Shown: positions 33,185 to 42,467, numbered from the stretch's first letter. The stretch: DNA of 64,000 nt from Spirochaetia bacterium 38H-sp (GCA_039023545.1 JBCHKQ010000003.1:186001-250000), one strand, 5' to 3'. Notes: a model not told the origin generated them from the sequence alone. Translations and numbers: made by a program.

Positions 33185-35416
33185 GTGAAAAAAAGGTTAA
33201 CAATAGCTGTTTTTATACCTCAACTGCACTATTATTATCAAAATCATATATGGAGAAATGCCTGTAAGGCTGCAGAAAAAAAAGATGTAAACTTGCTTTT
33301 CTTTATAACCAATGAAATAAAGCCCAACTATTCCTATGCGTATATGTATAATTCGCTTTTCCCTTTGGTAAATAGCCCCAACATAGATGGAATCTTACTG
33401 GGGGCAAGTATGGGTACCTTTATCTCGGAAGAAGATTTATCCGAATTTATCAAAAGTATATCGGGAAAACCCATTGCGACATTTTCCTTCTCTTATGAGC
33501 CATATCCTGCTGCCCTGGTAGACGGAAAAGCTGGTATACGTCAGGCAGTAGAACATCTTATTTATGAACACAATGTAAGAGAAATAGCCTTTGTTTGTGG
33601 CCCAGATACCAATCCTGAAGCAAGAGAAAGATATCAGGCATATTGGGAAACTATAGAAAAAGCAGGACTTAAACCAAGAAAAGAGCTTGTGTTGCAGGGA
33701 ACATTTCTTAGACAAAGTGGATATCAAGCATCAGTAGAACTCTTAGAAAGAAGAAAATTAAAACCCGAGGCTATAATTTGTGCTAATGATGAGATGGCAT
33801 TTGGTGTTATGGACTTTTTATACGAAAAGGATATAAAAGTACCGGAAGATATAAAAATAATTGGCTTTGATAATCTGGAGGAGAGCAGATATGTTTATCC
33901 ATCACTGAGTACAGTAGCTCAGCCATTTGAAGCATTGATGGATGCTGCTCTTGACAAACTTGTCAATTTTATCAGAGGAGAAGAACAGGAGAGAGTTTCT
34001 GTATTCCCAACGCGTTTTATTCCCAGAGAATCTTGTGGATGCGGAGAAGATAAAGAACTAGAAAGATATATAGGTGATTCCAACTGGATAACGGGAGATG
34101 AGATATCTATTATAAAACCGCTCTCAAGTCATTCTCCAGAAGAACTGTATGCTTATAAAAAAGAATTAAAAGAAGCATTAATAGCAGCAAAACAAAAAGA
34201 AAATGCCGGCAAATATATGACTGATTTTTTGACAGAGTATATGAAGTTCTTATTTTCCAGAGAAATAAACCCTTTGCCTTTTCTAGTTGCAACATTTTCT
34301 GTTTTAAATGATATGCTAAGAAATTCCTTATTATCCACTAAGGAATATGATTTTTTCTTATTTATTGTCCGCTTTGTTTTTAGCGATTTTTATAGGAAAT
34401 TGTCCAATAAAAATAATCTTATGATACGCACAGAGAGAGTCAGTCTTGGTTTCTTTGTACACGATATAGCAGCTTCACTTGATTTTTCGGAGCTTCGCTC
34501 TGTTTTGGCAAAGGGGCTTATTGAGTTTTCCATATCTGATTGTTTTATTGCCCTTTACAATGGACCCGTGCAATGGGATGGCAATTTAAAATGGACTTTG
34601 CCTGACACAGCTACTGTAATATTCGATTATCATAGAGGACAGATTGTTGCTCAAGATAGATTGATTAATAGAGAAGAATATATTCCCTCACATTTTTTTG
34701 ATAATGTACGATCTTCAGGGGCTATTTTCCCCATAGTATATCGTGACCAGTGCTTTGGCTATATTGTTTTTTCTCCGCTTCCCCGGGATGAAATACTTCT
34801 TGATTCTATTCATAAAAACATTTCTTCCGCTATAAAAGCTTGTTTGCTCATAAAAGAAGTCAATGAGGGAAAAGAAAGGATAATAGAAGCCAATAAAAAA
34901 CTTGAAGAACTATCCATAACAGACGAGCAGACAGGAGTATACAACAGGAGAGGTTTTTTTTCTGTATCTGATCATCTTATTGCTTCTGCAAAAAGAAGAA
35001 AAAAACAAGTGGTAGTATTTTTCTTTGACCTTAACTGGCTTAAAGATATAAACGATACATTTGGTCACGCAGAGGGGGACTATGCGATAAGGATAGTATC
35101 CGATACGCTTAAGAAAACATTTAGAGCTACAGACATAATTGGCCGTTTTGGAGGCGACGAGTTTGTTGTCCTTTCTGTTGATTGTGAGGTATTCGAAGCC
35201 TCTGCAATAGCAAAAAGAGTTGACAGTAAGCTGGAAGAGTTTAACAGAAACTCAGGAAAACCATACATATTATCTGTCTCATATGGTACGGCAAGCATGC
35301 TTGTCAATAAAGCCTTTGACCTTGAGGAACTTATCGATAAAGCAGACATGGAGCTATATGCTTACAAAAAAGCTTTTAAAGAAAAATACCAATCATGTCT
35401 AAAGAGTGCTTATTAG
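33185..35416 (+). CDS. LacI-type sugar sensor fused to a GGDEF diguanylate cyclase
   Basis: A 743-residue cytoplasmic protein. Residues 4-285 are a periplasmic-binding-fold sensor of the LacI type (VRQ-like hinge IIGFDNLEESRYVYPSLSTVAQP is characteristic) but without the DNA-binding helix-turn-helix and without a signal peptide. The middle (about 290-560) has helical and GAF-like features. Residues about 575-735 are a GGDEF domain: TDEQTGVYNRRGFF, FFFDLNWLKDINDTFGH, and the intact active site FGGDEFV near 656. It should make cyclic di-GMP in response to a sugar-like ligand. It is flanked by two near-identical repeats. Confidence 0.9.
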   Translation: MKKRLTIAVFIPQLHYYYQNHIWRNACKAAEKKDVNLLFFITNEIKPNYSYAYMYNSLFPLVNSPNIDGILLGASMGTFISEEDLSEFIKSISGKPIATFSFSYEPYPAALVDGKAGIRQAVEHLIYEHNVREIAFVCGPDTNPEARERYQAYWETIEKAGLKPRKELVLQGTFLRQSGYQASVELLERRKLKPEAIICANDEMAFGVMDFLYEKDIKVPEDIKIIGFDNLEESRYVYPSLSTVAQPFEALMDAALDKLVNFIRGEEQERVSVFPTRFIPRESCGCGEDKELERYIGDSNWITGDEISIIKPLSSHSPEELYAYKKELKEALIAAKQKENAGKYMTDFLTEYMKFLFSREINPLPFLVATFSVLNDMLRNSLLSTKEYDFFLFIVRFVFSDFYRKLSNKNNLMIRTERVSLGFFVHDIAASLDFSELRSVLAKGLIEFSISDCFIALYNGPVQWDGNLKWTLPDTATVIFDYHRGQIVAQDRLINREEYIPSHFFDNVRSSGAIFPIVYRDQCFGYIVFSPLPRDEILLDSIHKNISSAIKACLLIKEVNEGKERIIEANKKLEELSITDEQTGVYNRRGFFSVSDHLIASAKRRKKQVVVFFFDLNWLKDINDTFGHAEGDYAIRIVSDTLKKTFRATDIIGRFGGDEFVVLSVDCEVFEASAIAKRVDSKLEEFNRNSGKPYILSVSYGTASMLVNKAFDLEELIDKADMELYAYKKAFKEKYQSCLKSAY

Positions 35417-35468
35417 CCTTGTTGTAACGCATGATATTGGGACTAAGTGGATATGTCAAAAAATAATA

Positions 35469-35546
35469 ACCGAACGGCAGGACTGCGCCCTTTAAGATGG
35501 ATGGGAGAGAACGGCGCAGCCCTGCCAGCCTTTGGCAAATAAGAAG
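35469..35546 (+). repeat. ACCGAACG hairpin repeat, copy almost identical to that at 33054
   Basis: Same sequence as 33054-33131 except an A-to-G in the loop and CTGCC changed to CAGCC at the mini-hairpin. The next 200 bases (to about 35750) are AT-rich with no gene or clear element. Confidence 0.9.
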
Positions 35547-35754
35547 CATAGTAAATTTTGAAAAACCTTCTGTATTTAAGAATATTATTTAATCCAAAGT
35601 TGTATAATTGCAAAAACAGATAAAAGTGTACAACTATATGTTTCCCAAATTCCCTTTGCTTTGTGGTATCCCAATTTTCTTCTGGAGATAATTCATATCA
35701 CATATTTATTAGTTTTATTAGGAAGTTATAAAAATAGATAACAACTAAAATTCC

Positions 35755-35798
35755 TTGACAAGAATAAAATCAGTGATATAATGAAACCATGTTTCATT
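35755..35798 (+). promoter_or_regulatory. Promoter with KdgR-like operator, outer-membrane protein gene
   Basis: TTGACA (35755-35760), 16 bases, TATAAT (35777-35782). The 19-base palindrome AATGAAAC-CAT-GTTTCATT (35780-35798) overlaps the end of the -10 box. The same arrangement recurs at 39242-39285, and the palindrome core recurs before kdgK. It resembles operators bound by IclR-family KdgR repressors. Confidence 0.75.
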
Positions 35799-35836
35799 AT
35801 TGAAACAGAAATATTTTATTTTTAGGAGGATAGTGT

Positions 35837-36958
35837 ATGGCAAAAAAAATCGCATGTATCGGCATCTTGGTGTTGCTCGTAGCTACCCTGGGCTTTTCTG
35901 CTGATCTCAAGGTAAAATTACAGGCCAGAGCAAGTTCCGAGCTTTTCAAGAATGTCGATGGGGAACCAACAGAAATGATGGGCTTAGGTGACATATCAAG
36001 GACAGATTCTTTGACATTTGAGTTTAAAGATGAGAATGCAGGGGCATATGCCCAGTTGTATCTCTACTCTCTAACTGATTCTAAAACTACAGCTCCTTAT
36101 ATCTATGACTATTACGGTTGGATGAAGTTTGGGGATCTTAAACTTACAGCAGGTAACTGGGATAATCGCTATGCCAACAGGGTTACTAAAGATGGAAGTA
36201 ACTTTGGCCAGCTCTGGGATCTAAAGTATGGTCCTATAAAATATAGTAGTGGCAAGGAAGCAGGTGTTAATCTTGATACAGAGTCAGATCACCTCAATCC
36301 CTGGTATATAACCACAGTTGCAGATTACAGCATAAGCGATTTTACACTCAGCCTTTCTACAGGAAATGGTACTACAGCCGATTCCAATGGTTATGATTAT
36401 ACGGACTATGATATAAGGGATTATTTTGGTGTAAGAGCAGCATACAATAAGGACGGTCTTATAAAAACTAATACAACATTCATAATGAATGGAGAGAATA
36501 ATGCCAGACTAGGTGTGTTTGTAGAGCCTCTTATGGTTGATAATCTTACTCTAGTAGTTGGTTATTCTGGTAAGCTTGATCTTGCAGCGGATTCTACTGA
36601 CAGCCTTTCTGCAATAGAGCTTCGCGCCCGCTATGCTATAGATAAGCTTGCCATTACATCTCACAATAATGTGACGATAGGGGACAGGGATCTTAGAATA
36701 TACAATATGGTCAACGTGGCTTATGAGATCAACGATATGATAAAGCCCTGTCTGCTTATTGCCAATGGTAATTTCTCCGGTGACAATGCTTCCACAAAAA
36801 CCAATGTAACCACAATCAAGCCTGGTGTTACATTTACTGCGCAGAGTAATGCAACAATAGATGTTGCTCTCAGAGTGGATATTGAGACTCCTGACGGTGG
36901 AGAGAGTACAACAACCATAAGCATGCCTGTTGTGTTCCGTGTTAAGTTCTCCAACTAA
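35837..36958 (+). CDS. Putative outer-membrane beta-barrel protein
   Basis: A 373-residue exported protein. A signal peptide (MAKKIACIGILVLLVATLGFSA) is cleaved after Ala-22. The rest is dominated by alternating beta-strand segments (LKLTAGNWDNRYANR, YAQLYLYSL, LTLVVGYSGKLDL) and ends with an aromatic-rich strand VVFRVKFSN, typical of porin-like barrels ending in a polar/aromatic residue. No family is recognised. Its promoter has the operator found at the alginate genes, so an oligosaccharide porin like KdgM is a reasonable guess. AGGAGG precedes the ATG. Confidence 0.65.
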   Translation: MAKKIACIGILVLLVATLGFSADLKVKLQARASSELFKNVDGEPTEMMGLGDISRTDSLTFEFKDENAGAYAQLYLYSLTDSKTTAPYIYDYYGWMKFGDLKLTAGNWDNRYANRVTKDGSNFGQLWDLKYGPIKYSSGKEAGVNLDTESDHLNPWYITTVADYSISDFTLSLSTGNGTTADSNGYDYTDYDIRDYFGVRAAYNKDGLIKTNTTFIMNGENNARLGVFVEPLMVDNLTLVVGYSGKLDLAADSTDSLSAIELRARYAIDKLAITSHNNVTIGDRDLRIYNMVNVAYEINDMIKPCLLIANGNFSGDNASTKTNVTTIKPGVTFTAQSNATIDVALRVDIETPDGGESTTTISMPVVFRVKFSN

Positions 36959-36972
36959 TGACATAGTTGTAT

Positions 36973-36995
36973 CTCCCGAAGCAATGCTTCGGGAG
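36973..36995 (+). terminator. Hairpin after the barrel-protein gene
   Basis: The perfect ten-pair stem CTCCCGAAGC / GCTTCGGGAG with a three-base loop. The T run is weak (CCTATTTAT), so some read-through into the DUF1566 gene is likely. Confidence 0.6.
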
Positions 36996-37037
36996 CCTAT
37001 TTATGTATGATTAATTTACATATGGTAGGAAGCATTT

Positions 37038-38210
37038 ATGATAAGAAAAAAAGTGATGACCGTGTTGAGCGTGGTGTTTTTGCTTGTAGGCAATGGATAT
37101 GCCCTTGACTATCCTATTGTTCATACAGGTATAACAAAATGGTACGATGATAAAGGAGAGATCTCTGCTCCCTCGCAGGGCAAGGATTTTTACGGCCAGG
37201 ATGCGGATTATAGAGAAAATATGCCACGTTACAAAGATAACGGTGATGGGACTGTTACGGATCTTGTTACCGGTCTTATGTGGGAAGCTGATATGGGAGA
37301 GAAAATGACTTTTGATGAAGCTCAAGAAAAAGCAAAAACATCCCGTCTTGGTGGCTATGACGACTGGAGAATTCCTACTATAAAAGAGCTGTATTCCCTT
37401 ATAAACTATTCTGGCAGAGTTATGGGGGACAGAGCTATAGATATGTTTATCGATACAAGATATTTTAAGCAACCCATAGGGGATGTGAAAAAAGGAGAAA
37501 GAGAGATAGATGCTCAGACCTGGTCTGCTACAGAGTATGTGGGAAAAACCATGAGAGGAGCTGAGACCGTATTTGGGGTAAATTTTGTGGATGGTAGAAT
37601 AAAGGGGTATCCCAAGTATGATCCCAGAACAGGTAAACCCAATAAGATGTACTTTAGGCTTGTCAGAGGAAATCCTGACTACGGCAAGAATCGCTTTATT
37701 GACAATGGGGACGGGACAATATCCGATCTTGCCACCGGGTTGATGTGGCAAAAAGCGGATTCTGGAAGAGGAATGGACTGGGAAGATGCTCTAAGGTATG
37801 CACAGGAACTTGAGCTCGCAGGTTACAAGGACTGGAGACTCCCAAGTGCCAAGGAGCTTCAGAGTATTGTTGACTATACCCGAGCCCCTTCTGTTACCAA
37901 TACTGCGGCAATAGATCCAGTTTTTGATATATCCACATTTATAGATCCTAGGGGAAAAAGAGATTATCCGTTTTTTTGGACGGCTACTACATTATTGGAC
38001 GGGCCAAGACCCGGGAATATGGCAGTATATGTTTGCTTTGGTACTGCTCTTGGTAAGATGAGAGGACAGCTTATGGATGTCCATGGTGCCGGTGCTGTAA
38101 GAAGTGATCCCAAAAGTGGTGATAAAAGAGAATACCCAAAATATTTTGGTCCACAGGGTGATGTTCAATATGTGTATAATTATGTTAGATGTGTGAGGAC
38201 TATCCGATGA
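37038..38210 (+). CDS. Exported protein with two DUF1566 domains
   Basis: A 390-residue secreted protein. After a signal peptide (ending GYA, about residue 22) come two copies of DUF1566 (Lcl C-terminal domain): DNGDGTVTDLVTGLMWE...YDDWRIPTIKEL at about residues 65-130 and DNGDGTISDLATGLMWQ...YKDWRLPSAKEL at about 221-285. The domain is related to formylglycine-enzyme-like folds and is often a surface-binding module; its function is unknown. It overlaps the next gene by four bases (ATGA), so the two are coupled. Confidence 0.82.
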   Translation: MIRKKVMTVLSVVFLLVGNGYALDYPIVHTGITKWYDDKGEISAPSQGKDFYGQDADYRENMPRYKDNGDGTVTDLVTGLMWEADMGEKMTFDEAQEKAKTSRLGGYDDWRIPTIKELYSLINYSGRVMGDRAIDMFIDTRYFKQPIGDVKKGEREIDAQTWSATEYVGKTMRGAETVFGVNFVDGRIKGYPKYDPRTGKPNKMYFRLVRGNPDYGKNRFIDNGDGTISDLATGLMWQKADSGRGMDWEDALRYAQELELAGYKDWRLPSAKELQSIVDYTRAPSVTNTAAIDPVFDISTFIDPRGKRDYPFFWTATTLLDGPRPGNMAVYVCFGTALGKMRGQLMDVHGAGAVRSDPKSGDKREYPKYFGPQGDVQYVYNYVRCVRTIR

Positions 38211-39166
38211 TTATATTTGACAAAAATCACTGGGGGTGGATTGTTTCTCTTCTGATTATTCTATTTGCTTCTTTAAGTGTCTGGGCAGAAGAAGGGGGTT
38301 TTAAACTTAGGATACTTGGTTCTGGTGGGCCTGGATCAACCCAGTTTAGAAATGAGCCTGCTGTGCTTATAGAAAATGGCTCAGATTTTGTATTGGTTGA
38401 TATGGGTAATGGCACTTGGGAGACTCTTAAGAAATTGGGTATCAAAACCTCGGATATAGATGCTTTTTTCTTTACCCATCACCATATGGATCATGATCAG
38501 GAATTTATTCCTATCTTTCTTTCTTCTTATTTTGGTAGAGAATCTTCTCTTTCCGCAGTAGTAGGGACAGCAGGTACCGGGGAGCTTGTAGACTTTGTTC
38601 TTTCTTTTTACAAGGATGATCTCCTGTATCGTCTTTCGTCTATAAAAAAGCAGAGAATCGAAGAAATATCCCGTCCAGAAGTCAGAGAAGTGCATGGCGG
38701 AGAAGAATTTTCTCTCTTGTCTTTTACGATTAAAACAGCAGCTGTTAACCATACTATAGAAACAGTTGCTTATCGTTTTGAAGCCAATGGAAAAACCTTG
38801 GTTATATCCGGTGATTTGTATTATTCTCCTGGTCTTGTACAATTAGCAAAGGATGCTGATATATTGGTCTTGGATGCTGGAGGCATTCTCTCCACGGCAA
38901 ACAATAGCAAGAAAAATTACCAATCTAATAAAAATAAAAAGTTAAAGTCCCCTGAGAGTAAAGTCAGGTCTCATTCTACAAGTGAAGAAATAGTCCGTAT
39001 GGTGGAAGAATCAACTCCAAAGCTAGTAGTTCTTACCCATCTTCCTGATCGCAAGGTAGAGCTTGAGGATATAAAGCTGCTTTTTCCAGAATCTGTTAGA
39101 AACAATATTATGCTTGCAGAAGATATGCTTGAGCTTTATGTAGGGAAGAGTAAAAGTGCATATTAA
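38207..39166 (+). CDS. Exported MBL-fold hydrolase (RNase Z-like)
   Basis: A 319-residue protein whose N-terminal segment (WGWIVSLLIILFASLSVWA) is a signal peptide or membrane anchor. The metallo-beta-lactamase core follows: LRILGSGGPG start, metal motif FTHHHMDHDQEF, aspartate in VISGDLYYSP, and last histidine in VVLTHLPD. It resembles RNase Z/arylsulfatase-type MBL proteins, but its export argues against a tRNA substrate. Coupled to the DUF1566 gene (ATGA overlap), which suggests that the two act together outside the cell. Confidence 0.8.
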   Translation: MIIFDKNHWGWIVSLLIILFASLSVWAEEGGFKLRILGSGGPGSTQFRNEPAVLIENGSDFVLVDMGNGTWETLKKLGIKTSDIDAFFFTHHHMDHDQEFIPIFLSSYFGRESSLSAVVGTAGTGELVDFVLSFYKDDLLYRLSSIKKQRIEEISRPEVREVHGGEEFSLLSFTIKTAAVNHTIETVAYRFEANGKTLVISGDLYYSPGLVQLAKDADILVLDAGGILSTANNSKKNYQSNKNKKLKSPESKVRSHSTSEEIVRMVEESTPKLVVLTHLPDRKVELEDIKLLFPESVRNNIMLAEDMLELYVGKSKSAY

Positions 39167-39202
39167 TGTTCGCTGCTACGGCGGCGGATCATCCATAGCC
39201 TC

Positions 39203-39229
39203 AGGCCAGGGTTTTCCTGGCCTTTTTTT
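39203..39229 (+). terminator. Terminator after the exported MBL gene
   Basis: AGGCCAGG and CCTGGCCT with a four-base loop, followed by seven T. Confidence 0.9.
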
Positions 39230-39241
39230 AAAACAAAAAAC

Positions 39242-39285
39242 TTGACACCTCCTATATCCGTGCTAAAATGAAATATAATTTCATT
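39242..39285 (+). promoter_or_regulatory. Promoter with KdgR-like operator, alginate-locus lipoprotein gene
   Basis: TTGACA (39242-39247), 16 bases, TAAAAT (39264-39269). The perfect 19-base palindrome AATGAAAT-ATA-ATTTCATT (39267-39285) overlaps the -10 box in exactly the geometry seen at 35755-35798. Confidence 0.78.
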
Positions 39286-39298
39286 TTTGGAGGTGTTT

Positions 39299-40084
39299 AT
39301 GAAACACAAAATTCTTATTATTTCTATGGCTTTGTTAATGTTTTTTCTTACAGCCTGTTCCAGTACAACCGGTTCTTCTGAGGCTTCTACGGATACTACT
39401 GGTACTACTACAAGTAGCCTAACCCTTTCTTTTAGTACTGATTTTGAGAGTGATACTCTGGGAAGTACTTTGCCCACTGGCTTTTATTCTGGCAGTTTTG
39501 CTGATGCTACTGTAGTCTCTAGCAATGACGGCTATCCTGCCCATGGTGGTGCTCAGTCCATACAGTTGGGAGATACTAGTGCTAGTAGTAACTCCAAGCT
39601 CGTTAGAATCCTGGATGGGGGAAGCTCCACATCCACTGCTACACTGTATACTGCAGGAAGGATAAAGTTCTATGCTTATCTTGATGCAGAATGTGGTGTG
39701 CAAAATAATTCTAACACAGCCGAAGATGAGACACAGGAGAATCTGTATCTTACACTGTATAATAATGGTACTTCTAGTGGCAATAGAGTTATAGACATCC
39801 GATTGGAGGCTAGCACTTTAAAATTGCAGCATAGGACAGGAGCTCCAACAGGTGATCTTACCTATGTGGATGAGACTAATGCTGTTTTTAACCTTGAAAA
39901 TTGGAATGAGATACAAATTGAGTGGGATGACAGTCAGTATTACATAACTTTTAATGGAACTCAATATGGCCCCTACGATCTTTTGCAGACGGGCGGTGTT
40001 GGTAATGCATACTTTAAGTTTGGTCAAAGTGGTCTTGTTACTACTGCCAAGGCCTATGTCGATGATATAGAAATATATAACTAG
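39299..40084 (+). CDS. Lipoprotein with a concanavalin-like domain
   Basis: A 261-residue lipoprotein. Signal peptide with lipobox LTAC at about residue 19-22, a Ser/Thr-rich spacer, then one beta-sandwich region (about 50-261) that ends AYVDDIEIYN, the common last strand of LamG/ConA-like carbohydrate-binding or lyase domains. No catalytic motif is recognised. It may be a binding protein or an unrecognised lyase. GGAGG precedes ATG 39299. It is the first gene behind the operator-containing promoter and precedes the PL6 gene. Confidence 0.72.
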   Translation: MKHKILIISMALLMFFLTACSSTTGSSEASTDTTGTTTSSLTLSFSTDFESDTLGSTLPTGFYSGSFADATVVSSNDGYPAHGGAQSIQLGDTSASSNSKLVRILDGGSSTSTATLYTAGRIKFYAYLDAECGVQNNSNTAEDETQENLYLTLYNNGTSSGNRVIDIRLEASTLKLQHRTGAPTGDLTYVDETNAVFNLENWNEIQIEWDDSQYYITFNGTQYGPYDLLQTGGVGNAYFKFGQSGLVTTAKAYVDDIEIYN

Positions 40085-40110
40085 TGTGGAGTTATACCTC
40101 CCTAAGGGTT

Positions 40111-40142
40111 ATGCGTGTGCTCTAAGAGCATACGCATTTTTT
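40111..40142 (+). terminator. Terminator between the lipoprotein and PL6 genes
   Basis: ATGCGTGTGCTC pairs with GAGCATACGCAT (one G-T pair), followed by six T. Confidence 0.88.
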
Positions 40143-40217
40143 CTAAATCCATTGTTATTAGAAATTGGTTGTAAATGTGCTTGATCAGGGAGGGTAGGTT
40201 TATTAGGAGGTTATATT

Positions 40218-42332
40218 ATGTTGTTTTTTAAAAATAGCAAAATCAGTAGGTGGTTTGCTTATGTGAGCTTGTGGGCTATGCTTGTTACATTTTTTTCCTG
40301 TAACAATCCCTCTTTGTCCGAAGTTGTATCGGATTCTGGAGATACGGTAGAAATAACTGATGGTTTTGATGATGCTACTGGTTCTCTTCCTTCTACATGG
40401 ACTTCTGTTGGTGGGTCTTGGCAGATTGTGGAGGAAGGTGATAACAAGGTTTTACAGGGCACCGATACTAGCACTGCATTTTTATATAGAAATGATATAA
40501 TTGCTACGGACTTTGAGGTAGAAGCGAGGGTGAAGTTAACAGCTAGCGGTTATGTCGGAGTGATAGCCCGTTATATGGATTCTAAAAACTATGCTGCTTT
40601 GCATTTTAAATCTGATGGAACGCTTAAGCTGTTTGTAAAATACAATAACTCGGAAGTAGCAAGTGATAGCTATAAGTTAGCTAATTTTTCAAAGGATACC
40701 TATTATACTATAAAGTTGATAGTCAGTGGGGATGAATACAGGGGATCTGTGGATGGTACTGAGTATGTAAGCCTAACTGACTCTTCTCCCATTGCAAAAT
40801 ATGCAGGTCTATATATGTATAATGATACTGTATATTTTGATGATGTCCACATAAGTGCTTCTGGAGACGGAAGTGTTCCTTCTGATTCTGGTAGTTCGGA
40901 TTCTTCTGGGACAAGCTCAGATGACACATCAGGTACGACAACTGTGGAACCGTTAGAAATAGAAGATACTACAGTTATAGTTTCTAGTGTTTCCGAGCTT
41001 AATTCTGCAATAAGCAATATGAAGGCAGGACACACAATCCTTTTTACTGGTACAGGGATTTTTACTGATAGTGTATATTCTATTTCTGATAAGATAGCGT
41101 CTGCAGAGCACCCGGTAATAATAAAGTGTGATCCTATAGGTGGAGCTACTTTTACAAAAGGGATTACCATAAAGAATAGTGAGTATATTACAATACAAGG
41201 TTTTAATTTTGCAGGAGATGATGCCTATACTTTTATAAAGATATCTCAGAGTAAAAATATAAGGATATTGGATAATTCTTTTGATCATTCTGCTGCAACA
41301 AGTGCAAAAAAGACCATTGTTCTTGCAGGAAATTTGACAGACAGTGTTGAGATTGCCTATAACGATTTTAAAAATAAAGATTGTCAGGGCGGATATATAA
41401 CAACAGAATATTATGACGAATCCGATGGCACAGGTATCGCAACCAATACATGGATACATCATAACTATTTTTATAACATAAAATATGCAGGTTCTGACTC
41501 CGATAGAGAAGCAATAGCCTTTGGAGATAATGAATCCAGAGATATAGAGACAAACAACATAGTGGAATACAACCTCTTTGAAGATTGTGATGGTGAAAAT
41601 GAGATAATAACAGTAAAAACATCAAAAGTTACAATTAGGTATAATACTTTTAAAAATTGTTATGGTAATGTTAGTCTTAGATTTGGTAACAATCATGAGG
41701 TCTATGGAAACTTTTTCTACGGAGAAGGTTCTACTTCCGAAGCCGATGGACTCAACTATGAAACCGGTGGTATAAGGATCTATGGCTCTAATCAAAAAGT
41801 TTATAACAACTATATGTATAATCTTACCGGGACATCAGGCTATCGTATGCCTATTATCATAGATGGAGGTAGCGGAGATCATTATAAGGTGCAGGACTCC
41901 ATAATTGCTTTTAACACGATTGTGGACTGTGTTCAGGGAATAGGACTAGGAGTCAATTATTCTGCTCCTCCGCTAAACAATACTATTGCCAATAACATAA
42001 TTACGGGTTTTAACGGACAGCTTGTTACTATCACCTATGGAGATGTTTCTAATACTTGGGAAGGCAACATAGTATATGCAAAGGCCGGAGCAAGTGCAGG
42101 AGATATCCCGACAGCTAATAATAGCACTACAATAGAACCCGTTTTTACGGGGACTGCTCCTTTTTATAAATTGGCAAATAGTTTTTCTGCTTATGGTGAT
42201 TATAGTGCTATCCTTACAGATGACATAGAAGGTGGCATGAGGACAGTTCCTTATGATGTCGGATGTGATCAATACGGAGTCTCAGGAGATAGAACATATC
42301 TCACTCCTGATGATGTAGGAGTAAGGGGATAA
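40218..42332 (+). CDS. PL6 polysaccharide lyase (alginate lyase) lipoprotein
   Basis: A 704-residue surface lyase. Signal peptide with lipobox FFSC near residue 27; a ConA-like domain at about 45-215 (ends VYFDDVHIS); a Ser/Asp linker; then a right-handed beta-helix of the PL6 (chondroitinase B/alginate lyase) type, about 250-690. The helix has the catalytic lysine in IITVKTSKVTIRYNTFKN and the arginine in NVSLRFGNNHEV, the pair used for uronic-acid elimination. AGGAGG precedes the ATG. With the PL7 lyase, KduD-like reductase and KdgK nearby, alginate is the likely substrate. Confidence 0.9.
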   Translation: MLFFKNSKISRWFAYVSLWAMLVTFFSCNNPSLSEVVSDSGDTVEITDGFDDATGSLPSTWTSVGGSWQIVEEGDNKVLQGTDTSTAFLYRNDIIATDFEVEARVKLTASGYVGVIARYMDSKNYAALHFKSDGTLKLFVKYNNSEVASDSYKLANFSKDTYYTIKLIVSGDEYRGSVDGTEYVSLTDSSPIAKYAGLYMYNDTVYFDDVHISASGDGSVPSDSGSSDSSGTSSDDTSGTTTVEPLEIEDTTVIVSSVSELNSAISNMKAGHTILFTGTGIFTDSVYSISDKIASAEHPVIIKCDPIGGATFTKGITIKNSEYITIQGFNFAGDDAYTFIKISQSKNIRILDNSFDHSAATSAKKTIVLAGNLTDSVEIAYNDFKNKDCQGGYITTEYYDESDGTGIATNTWIHHNYFYNIKYAGSDSDREAIAFGDNESRDIETNNIVEYNLFEDCDGENEIITVKTSKVTIRYNTFKNCYGNVSLRFGNNHEVYGNFFYGEGSTSEADGLNYETGGIRIYGSNQKVYNNYMYNLTGTSGYRMPIIIDGGSGDHYKVQDSIIAFNTIVDCVQGIGLGVNYSAPPLNNTIANNIITGFNGQLVTITYGDVSNTWEGNIVYAKAGASAGDIPTANNSTTIEPVFTGTAPFYKLANSFSAYGDYSAILTDDIEGGMRTVPYDVGCDQYGVSGDRTYLTPDDVGVRG

Positions 42333-42385
42333 TGTACTCTGATCTACATCTTGCTTCCCAACAGAAATTTTTGAAATAAAGAAAG

Positions 42386-42467
42386 GGGAGGTGATGTGAT
42401 ATGAGATAACTTGGCTATGTGTAATCATCTAAACTGCAGCATATAGGCTTTTATATATAGCCTATAT
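42386..42467 (+). promoter_or_regulatory. Leader region of the PL7 gene with minimal ORF and hairpin
   Basis: A near-perfect ribosome site (AAGGGGAGGTGAT) is followed by ATGAGATAA (42401-42409), a two-codon reading frame. Further on ATATAGGCT pairs with AGCCTATAT (42441-42467). No T run follows. It may be a structured leader; I see no clear promoter or KdgR-like palindrome here. Confidence 0.35.

Noticed and set aside
33185..35416. LacI-family DNA-binding repressor
   Set aside because: The protein begins directly with the sugar-binding fold; there is no N-terminal helix-turn-helix.
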